Below are positions 7,379-14,775 of a stretch of DNA of 28,190 nucleotides, one piece after another. Source of the stretch: Actinomycetales bacterium (GTDB lineage Bacteria; Actinomycetota; Actinomycetes; Mycobacteriales; Mycobacteriaceae); the NCBI GenBank assembly GCA_012841845.1, contig DUTZ01000469.1, positions 1 to 28,190 of the forward strand, in the 5' to 3' direction. Position numbers and translations under genes: made by a program. Position 1 is the stretch's first letter; each line of letters opens with the position of its first letter. The notes beneath the pieces were generated by a model, which saw only the letters and a list, made by a program, of their open reading frames with translations, was not told the DNA's origin and made no database searches.

Positions 7379-7885
7379 ATGGCGTCGGTCGATGACCTCA
7401 CACGGAGCGATCGCCTCATTCGCAGGAGCGCGGCGCGGCTCGGGCAGGCCCTCGCGGCGGTCGAGACCTATGCAGAGCCGGCGCTCGCGCGCGCGGTCCA
7501 GGCAGAGCACAATCTGTACGACCGCCTCGACGCCGAGTTCGGGCTGTTCACCGCGAGTGAGGCCGGGCGGCGCATGGGGTCCCGGTCCAACGCCCCCAGG
7601 AATCTCGCCGCGTCGGCCAGGCGGGAGGGGCGCCTTGTCGCGGTCAGCCGGGGCCATCAGGTGCTCTACCCCGGATTTCAGTTCGGCCCGGACGGTGCTC
7701 CGCTTCCCGTGATCGCCGGCCTGCGCGCGCTCGCCGCCGAGTACGAGCGATCCGAGACCGGCATCGTCCAGTGGCTGTGCTCGCCGACCACGTACCTCGA
7801 TGGGCGTCGTCCGGTCGATCTGCTGCGCGAGACGCCTGACCGTGTGCTCGACGTGGCTGCTCGTTCGTGGGGAGTTGATTGGTGA
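7379..7885 (+). CDS. Antitoxin of a RES-Xre module (MbcA/ParS-like, DUF2384 C-terminus)
   Basis: 168 aa from ATG 7379, with AAGAAGGGG upstream. The N-terminal third is helical. Residues 48-90 look like a DNA-binding unit (TASEAGRRMGSRSNAPRNLAASARREGRLVAV). Residues 110-165 (VIAGLRALAAEYERSETGIV, then QWLCSPTTYLDGRRPVDLL) match the C-terminal MbcA/ParS/Xre toxin-binding domain, whose hallmark is W-L-x-x-P-x-x-x-L-x-G-x-x-P. Family role: neutralises the RES toxin and represses its own promoter. The stop overlaps the toxin start by four bases (GTGA), implying coupled translation. An in-frame GTG at 7310, 7 bases after TAGCGT, could give a leaderless 191-aa form. Confidence 0.85.
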   Translation: MASVDDLTRSDRLIRRSAARLGQALAAVETYAEPALARAVQAEHNLYDRLDAEFGLFTASEAGRRMGSRSNAPRNLAASARREGRLVAVSRGHQVLYPGFQFGPDGAPLPVIAGLRALAAEYERSETGIVQWLCSPTTYLDGRRPVDLLRETPDRVLDVAARSWGVDW

Positions 7886-8514
7886 CCCCCACGCCGCCGA
7901 ACCCGTTCGATCCCGAGGTCACGGTTCTGGCCGCGGGGGAGCGCCTCTATCGGGTGCACGGCAACCGTCGCGACGCGACGGCCTTCAATCCAGGAGTCGG
8001 CGAGCCGACGCGATTCGCCTTCTTCGAGTGCCACGCCACGGGCCGAACCGTGCCGGTGCTGTACGCGGCCGCTGCGCAGGACGCGGCCGTGGCGGAGACG
8101 CTGCTGCACGACGTACCGGCGTCGGGTGGGTACCTGGACTATGACGACTACGCGGCAAAGGTCATGAGCCGGATCGTCTCCACGCGCCCGCTCAGGCTGG
8201 CCACGTTCCACGGGGTGGGGCTGCGGAGGCTACGCGTCACCGCCGACGACCTCACCGGGTCGCCTGCCACGACCTACTCCGCGACCGTCGACTGGGCGGC
8301 CGCCGCGCACGGGGCGGGCTACGACGGGATCGTCTGGATGTCGCGCCAGTGCAACGACGCGAAGGCGTATGTGTTCTTCGGGGATCGCTGTGGCGAGGCG
8401 TTCGAGCAGGACCCGGGGTTCGGTCGAGCCTTCGTGACGGGTGTCGATCTGCTGTGGCTCATCGACCTGTGCGCGCCGCTCGGCGTCGATGTGCTGCCCC
8501 CTCCTGCGTTGTGA
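7882..8514 (+). CDS. RES-domain toxin (MbcT-like)
   Basis: 210 aa of RES-domain type. The defining Arg-Glu-Ser residues are visible: R24 in RLYRVHG, E72 in AVAETLLHDV and S133 in PATTYS. Family features include TRFAFF, VPVLYAAAAQDAAVAETLL and GYDGIVWMSRQCNDAKAYVFFGDR. Characterised RES toxins (M. tuberculosis MbcT, Pseudomonas and Photorhabdus Res) destroy cellular NAD+, MbcT by phosphorolysis; the same chemistry is inferred here. GTG 7882 overlaps the antitoxin stop, so the pair is one operon. The protein looks intact. No terminator separates it from the hadA promoter 37 bases downstream, so read-through into hadAB is possible. Confidence 0.9.
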   Translation: MTPTPPNPFDPEVTVLAAGERLYRVHGNRRDATAFNPGVGEPTRFAFFECHATGRTVPVLYAAAAQDAAVAETLLHDVPASGGYLDYDDYAAKVMSRIVSTRPLRLATFHGVGLRRLRVTADDLTGSPATTYSATVDWAAAAHGAGYDGIVWMSRQCNDAKAYVFFGDRCGEAFEQDPGFGRAFVTGVDLLWLIDLCAPLGVDVLPPPAL

Positions 8515-8550
8515 GCCGCTGGCGTACCGGACGCCGACTCGCTCCTCGAC

Positions 8551-8574
8551 GTCGGACCTCTCGGGTAGCGTCCG
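8551..8574 (+). repeat. 24-bp direct repeat, right copy (hadA promoter)
   Basis: Partner of 7282-7305 (23/24 identical). It contains the TAGCGT hexamer at 8566-8571 and ends 5 bases before the hadA GTG. Confidence 0.85.
8566..8571 (+). promoter_or_regulatory. -10 element of leaderless hadA transcript
   Basis: TAGCGT at 8566-8571 ends 8 bases before GTG 8580, with no ribosome site between: the leaderless arrangement seen at other genes here. No convincing -35. Confidence 0.55.
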
Positions 8575-8579
8575 CAGGC

Positions 8580-9029
8580 GTGAGCACAGCAACCGGATCC
8601 GGCCCGGAGTCCGAGGCCCAGAACGAGCACCTCGTCGTCACCGGCGAGCCCGTCACCGTGACCGCCGACCGGGTCGCGCGGTTCGCCGAGGCCGTCGGCG
8701 CGCCGGCCGGCGAGGTCCCCGCGACCCTCGCCGCTGCGCTGACAGCCGACGTCCAGCGGGCCGTCATGGCGCACCCCGACCTGCGGATCGACCTGTCGCG
8801 CACCCTCCACACCGCGCAGTCCTCCGAGCACCACCGGCCGATCGTCGTGGGGGACGTGCTCACCGCCACCGCCACGGTCACCGGGGTCCGCTCGGCGCGC
8901 GGCGGCCGCATGATCGGGTTCGACACGGTGTTGCGCGACGCCGGCGGCGAGCCCGTCCAGACCCTCACCACCGGCCTGCTCACGGCCGAGGTCGACGGTG
9001 GGATCGACGACGACGAGGTGACCGCATGA
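8580..9029 (+). CDS. hadA: (3R)-hydroxyacyl-ACP dehydratase subunit HadA-like
   Basis: 149 aa, a single hotdog domain of the MaoC/FAS1N type. [25 protein letters not shown] is the characteristic substrate-side segment (R-P-I-x-x-G-D). No catalytic Asp-His pair is present, as expected for the non-catalytic, acyl-chain-binding partner. In M. tuberculosis HadA (158 aa) pairs with HadB to dehydrate 3-hydroxyacyl-AcpM in the FAS-II cycle that builds mycolic acids. The gene overlaps hadB by four bases (ATGA), and tRNA-Trp, secE and nusG follow, exactly the mycobacterial order. GTG 8580 is chosen because of the leaderless-type -10 and because the upstream frame is non-coding in character. Confidence 0.9.
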   Translation: MSTATGSGPESEAQNEHLVVTGEPVTVTADRVARFAEAVGAPAGEVPATLAAALTADVQRAVMAHPDLRIDLSRTLHTAQSSEHHRPIVVGDVLTATATVTGVRSARGGRMIGFDTVLRDAGGEPVQTLTTGLLTAEVDGGIDDDEVTA

Positions 9030-9439
9030 GCCGCACCGCCACCGCGGGCGAGGCCCTCCCCGCCCGCTCTCTCCCGATCACCCGCGAGGACGTCCGGCGC
9101 TACGCCGAGGTCTCCGGGGACCACAACCCCATCCACCTCGAGGACGCCGCCGCACAGGCGCTCGGCCTGCCCGGCGTGGTCGCGCACGGCATGCTCACCT
9201 CCGCGCTCGCCATCGGCACGGTCGCCGACTGGGCCGGGGGAGCGGACCGGGTCCGCGCGACGTCGATCCGGTTCGCCGGTCCGGTCGTGGTCCCCGTCGA
9301 CGCGCCGGCCGAGCTCGAGGTGCAGGGCACGGTCCGGAAGGTCGACGACGACGCCGGCACCGCCGACGTGGCCCTGACCGTGACCTGCGCGGGCGCCAAG
9401 GTCTTCGGCAAGGCGATCGTCACCGTGGCGCTCGCCTGA
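9026..9439 (+). CDS. hadB: (3R)-hydroxyacyl-ACP dehydratase catalytic subunit HadB
   Basis: 137 aa, hotdog fold with the hydratase-2 motif [12 protein letters not shown]32 and H37 have the same spacing as the catalytic Asp and His of mycobacterial HadB, followed by [10 protein letters not shown]. It supplies the active site of the HadAB heterodimer that removes water from 3-hydroxyacyl-ACP during fatty/mycolic acid elongation. Its ATG overlaps the hadA stop. No hadC follows: the next gene is tRNA-Trp after a 165-base gap. HadC is needed in mycobacteria for the longer meromycolate steps, so its absence fits an organism with shorter mycolates (inference). Confidence 0.93.
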   Translation: MSRTATAGEALPARSLPITREDVRRYAEVSGDHNPIHLEDAAAQALGLPGVVAHGMLTSALAIGTVADWAGGADRVRATSIRFAGPVVVPVDAPAELEVQGTVRKVDDDAGTADVALTVTCAGAKVFGKAIVTVALA

Positions 9440-9440
9440 T

Positions 9441-9545
9441 TTCGGCCCGTCGCCGGGGGTGCCGTACACTGGCACGGCCGACCGTCCGCGGTCGCGCGCC
9501 GCGCTGCCCTCGGTCAACCGGGGGCGGAGGCCGACACTGTAGAGT
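9441..9545 (+). promoter_or_regulatory. Candidate promoters of tRNA-Trp/secE
   Basis: Two possible -10 hexamers: TACACT at 9465-9470 (weak -35 TTCGGC at 9441-9446, 18-base spacer) and TAGAGT at 9540-9545. The second would start about 50 bases before tRNA-Trp. Neither has a strong -35. Confidence 0.35.
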
Positions 9546-9604
9546 CGAGGCGTTCGTGCGGTGCGCAACAGCGGAACGGCACGGGTGGCCGGGAGACCGG
9601 CCGA

Positions 9605-9677
<73 letters not shown>

Positions 9678-9711
9678 CCCTTCACACCGAAACACGACCC
9701 GGAGGTACCGC

Positions 9712-10053
9712 GTGAGCCAGGATCGCGACGACGACGTCGACACCACCGGCGCGCGCCGTTCCGACCGGGCGAGTGCCGTGCCCACCGGCAAGGCCGGCCG
9801 CACCGACGCCGCCGTCGCCAACCGGGTCCGCACGGACGCCGACCAGCCCGAGGACACCGGGACCGGGCGGGCCAACCCGATCCAGTACCTCAAGCAGGTG
9901 GTCGAGGAGCTGCGCAAGGTCATCTGGCCGACGCGCAACCAGATGGTCACCTACACCATCGTGGTGTTCCTCTTCCTCATCTTCATGACGGCGCTGGTGT
10001 TCGGCGTCGACCTCGGAGCGGGCGAGCTCGTCGCACTCGTCTTTGACAACTGA
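9712..10053 (+). CDS. secE: Preprotein translocase subunit SecE
   Basis: 113 aa. An acidic/basic hydrophilic first half (residues 1-55) is followed by the conserved amphipathic SecE helix [20 protein letters not shown] and one membrane helix (about 80-108). SecE clamps SecY in the SecYEG export channel. Single-span forms are normal outside enterobacteria. GGAGG at 9701-9705 lies 6 bases before GTG 9712. It lies 34 bases after tRNA-Trp, so the two may share a transcript, and nusG follows. Confidence 0.97.
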   Translation: MSQDRDDDVDTTGARRSDRASAVPTGKAGRTDAAVANRVRTDADQPEDTGTGRANPIQYLKQVVEELRKVIWPTRNQMVTYTIVVFLFLIFMTALVFGVDLGAGELVALVFDN

Positions 10054-10120
10054 CGCCCGCCGCTCGGGTCCGGAGCGAGACACGGACCACCGAACGACAT
10101 TCGAGAGGACCACGATTCCC

Positions 10121-11005
10121 GTGAGCGAGACCGAGCAGACCCCCGAGGCCGCGGAGCAGGCCGAGATGGACGTCGACGCCGTGCTCGGCGACACCTCCGC
10201 GGACCCCGCCGACGCGCCCGTGGCCCCCACCGCGGAGGCCGCCGAGGAGGCCTCGGCCCTCGCCGACGACTCCTCCGAGGACGCCGCGGCTGACGACACC
10301 CCGGCTGACGACACCCAGGCTGACGAGGCCGGCGACGACGCGGCCGCGGCCGATGCCGCCGAGGCCGAGGCGGCGCCGCAGATCGACCCGATCGTGGCGT
10401 TCAAGCGCCAGCTCCGCAAGCTGCCCGGCGACTGGTTCGTGATCCACTCGTACGCGGGCTACGAGAACAAGGTCAAGGCCAACCTCGAGACCCGCGCCGT
10501 GACCCTCGGTGCCGAGGACAAGATCTTCCAGGTCGAGGTCCCGACCGAGGAGTACACCGAGGTCAAGAACGGTCAGAAGAAGACCGCCAACCGCAAGGTC
10601 CTCCCCGGCTACGTCCTCGTCCGCATGGACCTCGACGACGAGTCGTGGGGCGTCGTCCGCAACACCCCCGGCGTCACCGGGTTCGTCAGCGCCACCGGCG
10701 GCGCGGCCGGAACCCCCACCCCGCTCTCGCTGAGCGACGTGGCCAAGTTCCTCGCACCCAAGCCGGAGAAGAAGCCCGCCGCCGCGGCCGCCGCCGAGGG
10801 CGACGCCGGTCTGGTCCCGCAGGCCGTCGAGGTGGACTTCGAGGTCGGCGAGTCCGTCACCGTCATGGACGGCCCCTTCGCCACGCTGCCCGCCAGCATC
10901 TCCGAGGTCGACCCGGCGGCGCAGAAGCTCAAGGTGCTCGTGTCGATCTTCGGCCGCGAGACGCCCGTCGAGCTGGGCTTCAACCAGGTCGAGAAGATCA
11001 ACTGA
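10121..11005 (+). CDS. nusG: Transcription termination/antitermination factor NusG
   Basis: 294 aa. Residues 1-95 form an acidic Ala/Asp/Glu-rich extension with a small tandem repeat ([13 protein letters not shown]). The NGN domain (about 103-213) starts [20 protein letters not shown] and includes [16 protein letters not shown] and [10 protein letters not shown]. An Ala-rich linker leads to the KOW domain (238-294: [19 protein letters not shown] to [17 protein letters not shown]). NusG binds RNA polymerase and links it to Rho or ribosomes. Long acidic N-termini are known in actinobacterial NusG. GTG 10121 (GAGAGGA upstream) is preferred over a longer upstream frame. A strong terminator follows. 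Confidence 0.96.
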   Translation: MSETEQTPEAAEQAEMDVDAVLGDTSADPADAPVAPTAEAAEEASALADDSSEDAAADDTPADDTQADEAGDDAAAADAAEAEAAPQIDPIVAFKRQLRKLPGDWFVIHSYAGYENKVKANLETRAVTLGAEDKIFQVEVPTEEYTEVKNGQKKTANRKVLPGYVLVRMDLDDESWGVVRNTPGVTGFVSATGGAAGTPTPLSLSDVAKFLAPKPEKKPAAAAAAEGDAGLVPQAVEVDFEVGESVTVMDGPFATLPASISEVDPAAQKLKVLVSIFGRETPVELGFNQVEKIN

Positions 11006-11022
11006 CCCACCTCGTCGTCGAC

Positions 11023-11061
11023 AAGGGCCCGCCCCGCGCCAGCCGCGAGGGGCGGGCCCTT
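11023..11061 (+). terminator. Intrinsic terminator after nusG
   Basis: A perfect 13-bp stem (11023-11035 with 11049-11061) and 13-base loop, 17 bases after the nusG stop. It separates secE-nusG from rplKA. Confidence 0.85.
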
Positions 11062-11091
11062 CCCGATTAGGGTTCCGACCGGCCCCGCGCG

Positions 11092-11097
11092 TAGACT
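11092..11097 (+). promoter_or_regulatory. Candidate -10 element of rplK-rplA
   Basis: TAGACT at 11092-11097 between the nusG terminator and rplK gives a leader of about 115 bases. No strong -35. The ribosome site for rplK is AGGAAG at 11212-11217. Confidence 0.4.
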
Positions 11098-11220
11098 CTC
11101 CAAGGTTGCGCCTGTGCCCCCGCACGCCCGCTCGCGGGCCGAGGGGCCCGGCGCACACGACAGTCGGCCCACCGCGGGTACAGCGCGGAGCCGAACACCA
11201 GTCGAAGAATCAGGAAGAAG

Positions 11221-11655
11221 ATGCCTCCCAAGAAGAAGAAGGTCGCAGGGCTCATCAAGCTCCAGATCCAGGCCGGCGCCGCCAACCCGGCCCCGCCGGT
11301 CGGCCCGGCTCTGGGTGCCCATGGTGTCAACATCATGGAGTTCTGCAAGGCCTACAACGCCGCCACCGAGAACCAGCGCGGGAACGTCGTGCCGGTCGAG
11401 ATCACGGTCTACGAGGACCGGTCGTTCGACTTCAAGCTCAAGACGCCGCCCGCCGCCAAGCTCCTGCTCAAGGCCGCCGGCCTGCAGAAGGGCTCCGGCA
11501 CCCCGCACTCCGCCAAGGTCGGCAAGGTCTCCATGGACCAGGTCAAGGAGATCGCCCAGACCAAGATGGAGGACCTCAACGCCAACGACATCGACGCCGC
11601 CGCGAAGATCGTCGCCGGCACCGCCCGCTCCATGGGCATCACCGTCGAGGGCTGA
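11221..11655 (+). CDS. rplK: 50S ribosomal protein L11
   Basis: 144 aa, full length. It opens [19 protein letters not shown] with the conserved [22 protein letters not shown], the Pro-rich N-terminal domain contacted by thiostrepton and translation factors. The C-terminal rRNA-binding domain contains [19 protein letters not shown] and ends [21 protein letters not shown]11 forms the GTPase-associated centre with 23S rRNA. First gene of the rplK-rplA pair. Confidence 0.98.
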   Translation: MPPKKKKVAGLIKLQIQAGAANPAPPVGPALGAHGVNIMEFCKAYNAATENQRGNVVPVEITVYEDRSFDFKLKTPPAAKLLLKAAGLQKGSGTPHSAKVGKVSMDQVKEIAQTKMEDLNANDIDAAAKIVAGTARSMGITVEG

Positions 11656-11786
11656 TCCTCCCCGGGCGGGATCTCCGCCCACCCCGGCGGGGCGCACCCG
11701 CCACCTTTCGAACCACCTGTGGAAGGGCGGCTCAGGCCCGCACCACACCCGACCGCCGCGCCCGGCGCGGCAGGAATGGACATCTC
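11656..11786 (+). promoter_or_regulatory. rplK-rplA spacer with hairpin and possible L1 control site
   Basis: This 131-base spacer has a hairpin at 11664-11680 (GGGCGG with CCGCCC) and, nearer rplA, the sequence CACCTGTGGAAGGGCGGCTC (11715-11734). L1 is known to repress its own operon in other bacteria by binding mRNA that mimics its rRNA site. A role here is only a suggestion. Confidence 0.25.
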
Positions 11787-12509
11787 ATGAGCAAGAACAG
11801 CAAGGCCTTCAAGGCCGCCGCTGAGAAGGTCGACCGCACCAAGCTGTACTCGCCTCTGGAGGCCATGGCCCTGGCCAAGGACACCTCCTCGACGAAGATG
11901 GATGCCACCGTCGAGGTCGCCATGCGACTTGGCGTCGACTCCCGCAAGGCGGACCAGATGGTCCGCGGCACCGTGAATCTTCCGCACGGTACCGGTAAGA
12001 CCGCCCGCGTCATCGTCTTTGCGGCCGGCGAGAAGGCCACCGAGGCCGAGGCCGCCGGCGCCGACGCCGTGGGCTCCGAGGACCTCATCGAGAAGATCCA
12101 GGGCGGCTGGCTGGACTTCGACGCCGCGATCGCCACCCCGGATCAGATGGCCAAGGTCGGCCGCGTGGCCCGCGTGCTCGGCCCGCGTGGCCTCATGCCC
12201 AACCCCAAGACGGGCACCGTCACCATGGACGTGACCAAGGCCGTGGCCGACATCAAGGGCGGCAAGGTCACCTTCCGCACCGACAAGGCCAACAACCTGC
12301 ACTTCATCGTGGGCAAGGCGTCCTTCACCGCCGAGCAGCTCACGGAGAACTACGGCGCCGCGATGGACGAGGTCATGCGCCTCAAGCCGTCCTCCGCCAA
12401 GGGCAAGTACCTCAAGAAGATCACCGTCTCCACCACGACCGGCCCCGGCATCCCGGTCGACACCTCGGCGATCTCCAAGCTCCTCGAGGGCGGCGCCGCC
12501 GCGGAGTGA
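11787..12509 (+). CDS. rplA: 50S ribosomal protein L1
   Basis: 240 aa, normal length. It begins [20 protein letters not shown]. Family signatures include [30 protein letters not shown] and [20 protein letters not shown]1 forms the mobile stalk at the E site that helps release deacylated tRNA, and is often a translational repressor of its operon. ATG 11787 lies 131 bases after rplK, with only a weak AGGAATGGA ribosome site. A terminator follows. Confidence 0.98.
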   Translation: MSKNSKAFKAAAEKVDRTKLYSPLEAMALAKDTSSTKMDATVEVAMRLGVDSRKADQMVRGTVNLPHGTGKTARVIVFAAGEKATEAEAAGADAVGSEDLIEKIQGGWLDFDAAIATPDQMAKVGRVARVLGPRGLMPNPKTGTVTMDVTKAVADIKGGKVTFRTDKANNLHFIVGKASFTAEQLTENYGAAMDEVMRLKPSSAKGKYLKKITVSTTTGPGIPVDTSAISKLLEGGAAAE

Positions 12510-12550
12510 GCTGACCACGCGGCGGGCTGACGCTCGCCCCGCGCTCGGAT

Positions 12551-12588
12551 CGGGCCCCGTGTCCCTCGTGCAGAGGGCGCGGGGCCCG
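12551..12588 (+). terminator. Intrinsic terminator after rplA
   Basis: A 9-bp outer stem (12551-12559 with 12580-12588) holds an inner stem CCCTC/GAGGG (12563-12567 with 12573-12577). It lies about 40 bases past the rplA stop. Confidence 0.8.
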
Positions 12589-12651
12589 TCTGCATGTCGG
12601 GCCTTGCTGCCCGTCCGTTCTCGCGCGCGCTTCGTGCGGCCGCGCGTGTAG

Positions 12652-13635
12652 CTACGCGCGCGTGAGCACCCTGCGCGCGCGGATAGGGCCCGGCTGGTGC
12701 TCCAGCAGGCGCAGGCCCTCTCGCAGGATGCGCCGCAGACGCCCGGGGGCGAGGAGGTCCGACCAGATCCACCGCACGACCTGGATCCCCAGGGCACGGA
12801 TCTCGTCCTCGCGCACTTTCTCGCGCCACGCGACCTCACCCGGGTCCTCGCCCTCGGCTGCGCGACCGGTGTACTTCGTCTTTCCGTCGAACTCGCCGAC
12901 CAGTCGACCGTCCCAGTCGAAGTCGGTGCGGGCGACGAACACCCCGTCCGGCCGGAAGAACGTCGTCTGGAGCTCGGGCGGTTCGAACTCCGGGAAACGC
13001 GCGATCACGCAGCGGGAGAGCGACTCCCCGGGGCTCGCGGACCGGCCGTCGGCAAAGTCGGCGACCCTACGCAGAGTGAGCGCGCCGTGTCGGCCGCGAT
13101 GTCGTTCCGCCTCGTCGCGGAGTTCATCGAGGGTGAGCATACCCACGCGCAACGCATGATCCGCCGCGCAGACCCCGGTGTCGAACCCGTCGGTCCGGGC
13201 GAGGTCGGCGATCGTCCGGGCGACACCGGTCACCGGCATCCCGTCGATCGTCGTGGCTCCCGGGTCGGCGATCGGCGCGGGATGGATGACCACGTCCGGT
13301 GTGCGTCGACCTCCTGACCTGCGCGGGACGGTCAAGTGCGCGGGGCGGACACCGACCTTCGCGTCGTGGAGAAGCGGAAGCCGATGAAGGGCGGCGGCGG
13401 TCCGGTGACTCACGATCGCGCCGTCGGGCCCTTCCGCCAGCGCCACCGTGGCCGCACGGACGTGCGCAGCCCGTCGGCCCGACTCGCTGCCGGGGACGTG
13501 ATACCAGCCGCGGTGGGTGCGGACCAGGCGTCCCTCTGCCACGGCCGTCGCCAGCTGCCGGGCCGAGATCCCGACGCGGTGGGCGTCCGCGGCGGAGAAG
13601 GATGCCCCTGGTGTGAAGGGGAACTCTGTGGTCAT
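12652..13635 (-). CDS. AbiEi-type winged-helix protein with DUF559/Vsr-like nuclease end
   Basis: 327 aa. Residues 10-90 resemble the AbiEi antitoxin N-terminal domain: a winged helix with SARQLATAVAEGRLVRTHRGWYHV and VSHRTAAALHRLPLL. Residues 100-200 are the middle domain typical of these actinobacterial proteins. Residues 235-310 look like a small PD-(D/E)XK nuclease fold: DFDWDGRLVGEFDGKTKY gives D238/D240 and E248-x-D250-x-K252, then EKVREDEIRALGIQVVRWIW. Such proteins are common in actinobacteria and usually called type IV toxin-antitoxin AbiEi family, but no AbiEii nucleotidyltransferase partner is adjacent. Function unknown; a DNA-binding or nuclease role is inference. ATG 13633-13635 is likely leaderless (CAACCT hexamer 7 bases upstream). 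Confidence 0.75.
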   Translation of the reverse strand: MTTEFPFTPGASFSAADAHRVGISARQLATAVAEGRLVRTHRGWYHVPGSESGRRAAHVRAATVALAEGPDGAIVSHRTAAALHRLPLLHDAKVGVRPAHLTVPRRSGGRRTPDVVIHPAPIADPGATTIDGMPVTGVARTIADLARTDGFDTGVCAADHALRVGMLTLDELRDEAERHRGRHGALTLRRVADFADGRSASPGESLSRCVIARFPEFEPPELQTTFFRPDGVFVARTDFDWDGRLVGEFDGKTKYTGRAAEGEDPGEVAWREKVREDEIRALGIQVVRWIWSDLLAPGRLRRILREGLRLLEHQPGPIRARRVLTRA

Positions 13636-13941
13636 GACGACGAGGTTGTCAGGTCCGGTGGGGCGTGCAGGCCCCGAAGCGGTGCCGACGGACGCTCCCT
13701 GTGGAGACGCCCGAGGGTTGTGGACAACGGGGTGGGAGTCCGTTCCGGGCACCGGCACCGCAGGCCCCGGCGCGCGCACCACGCGGACGCGCGCGCTCCT
13801 ACGCGCGCGGATGCACGAACAGCGCGCGGGTGCAGGGCAAGGCAGGGGTGGGCGGATGAACGGCGCGCGGGAGCAGGGAAGCGGGGGCGCGGGGGTCGGC
13901 CGGATCCGCACGCTCGGCGTGGAGGCGTTACGCTCCGGAGG
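13636..13941. other. Divergent intergenic region, very GC-rich
   Basis: No gene supported. It holds the start regions of the AbiEi-like gene (left) and acyltransferase gene (right). A 12-bp inverted repeat GTTGTGGACAAC at 13717-13728 contains, on the minus strand, TTGTCCACA, the actinobacterial DnaA-box sequence. Between 13770 and 13905 the DNA is a patchwork of GCGCGC runs with two related segments (GCGCGCGGGTGCAGGG at 13822, GCGCGCGGGAGCAGGG at 13863). Confidence 0.5.
13929..13934 (+). promoter_or_regulatory. -10 element of leaderless acyltransferase gene
   Basis: TACGCT at 13929-13934 ends exactly 7 bases before ATG 13942. The GGAGG at 13937-13941 touches the ATG and is too close to act as a ribosome site, so leaderless initiation is more likely. 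Confidence 0.45.
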
Positions 13942-14775
13942 ATGACCAGTTCGGAGCCCGCGACCCTGTTGATGTGGGCCCTCGAGCGGCTGGGGATCGA
14001 GGGCGTGCGGCTCTACCACCGCCTAGACCTCACCGTCTCGCGCGAGGCGCTCACCGAGCCCGGGGCCGTGATGTACGTGGCCAACCACGGCTTCGGCGGG
14101 ATCGTCGACCTCAACGTGCTGGCCGCCCTGGCGGCGCTCGACGACATGGGGCGGCTGCCGTGGACCACCGTCCTCACCCATCGAATCGCCTGGACCCTGG
14201 GCGTCGGCCGGCTGCTCGAGGTGATCGGCGCGAGGCCCGCCACCCGCGAGAGCGCGGACGAGGCCCGCGACGCCGGGCGCGACGTCCTCGTCATGCCGGG
14301 CGGCGACGCCGAGTGCTTCAGGCCCTGGTCCGAGCGCAACCGCGTCGTCTTCGACGACCGCTCCGGATTCGCCGACTGGGCGATCGAGCGCGACGTGCCG
14401 GTCGTGCCGATCGTCTCGTCCGGGGCGGGGGAGTCCCTGCTCGTCCTGCCCGGCGGCCGCCGCCTCGCGCGGATCACCGGCGCCGCCCGGTTCCTGCGCG
14501 TCCAGGTGCTGCCCGTCACCGTCTCGATCCCCTGGGGACTCAACGTGGGGCTCGTCGGCTTCCTGCCCTACCTGCCGTTGCCCACCAAGATGCGCACGAC
14601 CGTGCTCGACCCGATGCGCCCGCGGGAGGGCGAGGACGCGGTCGCCTTCGCGTGGCGGATCCGGACCGCCATGCAGGAGGCGCTCGACCGCGACACGCGG
14701 CACCGCCTGCCCGTCTTGGGCTGGCGACTCCCCGCGATCAGATCCCGACCCGCACCGTCAGCCCTCGACGCTTGA
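13942..14775 (+). CDS. Lysophospholipid/glycerolipid acyltransferase family protein (PlsC/DGAT2-like)
   Basis: 277 aa. YVANHGFGGIVDLN carries the acyltransferase His (H49, preceded by N48) and Asp (D56). VMPGGDAECFRPW (118-129) is the P-G-G-x-x-E acceptor-pocket motif typical of DGAT2/hemolysin-type acyltransferases. The later VPVVPIVSSGAGESLLVLP, PWGLNVGLVGFLPYLPLP and TKMRTTVLDPM follow the family pattern. These enzymes move acyl groups from acyl-CoA/ACP to glycerolipid-type acceptors at the membrane; the exact substrate is not readable. The H-to-D spacing (six residues between) is longer than the classic H-x4-D. The gene converges on the lipid-kinase gene and their 3' ends overlap by 38 bp. 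Confidence 0.82.
   Translation: MTSSEPATLLMWALERLGIEGVRLYHRLDLTVSREALTEPGAVMYVANHGFGGIVDLNVLAALAALDDMGRLPWTTVLTHRIAWTLGVGRLLEVIGARPATRESADEARDAGRDVLVMPGGDAECFRPWSERNRVVFDDRSGFADWAIERDVPVVPIVSSGAGESLLVLPGGRRLARITGAARFLRVQVLPVTVSIPWGLNVGLVGFLPYLPLPTKMRTTVLDPMRPREGEDAVAFAWRIRTAMQEALDRDTRHRLPVLGWRLPAIRSRPAPSALDA

Noticed and set aside
12652..13809. CTACGCGCGCG repeated at 12652-12662 and 13799-13809, around the AbiEi-like gene, as possible insertion ends
   Set aside because: Only 11 bases in a region full of CG alternation; likely chance. No target duplication or transposase.
13822..13878. GCGCGCGGG(T/A)GCAGGG pair as a tandem repeat array or CRISPR-like element
   Set aside because: Two imperfect units only, no spacers of fixed length, no cas genes. 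Reads as GC-rich drift.
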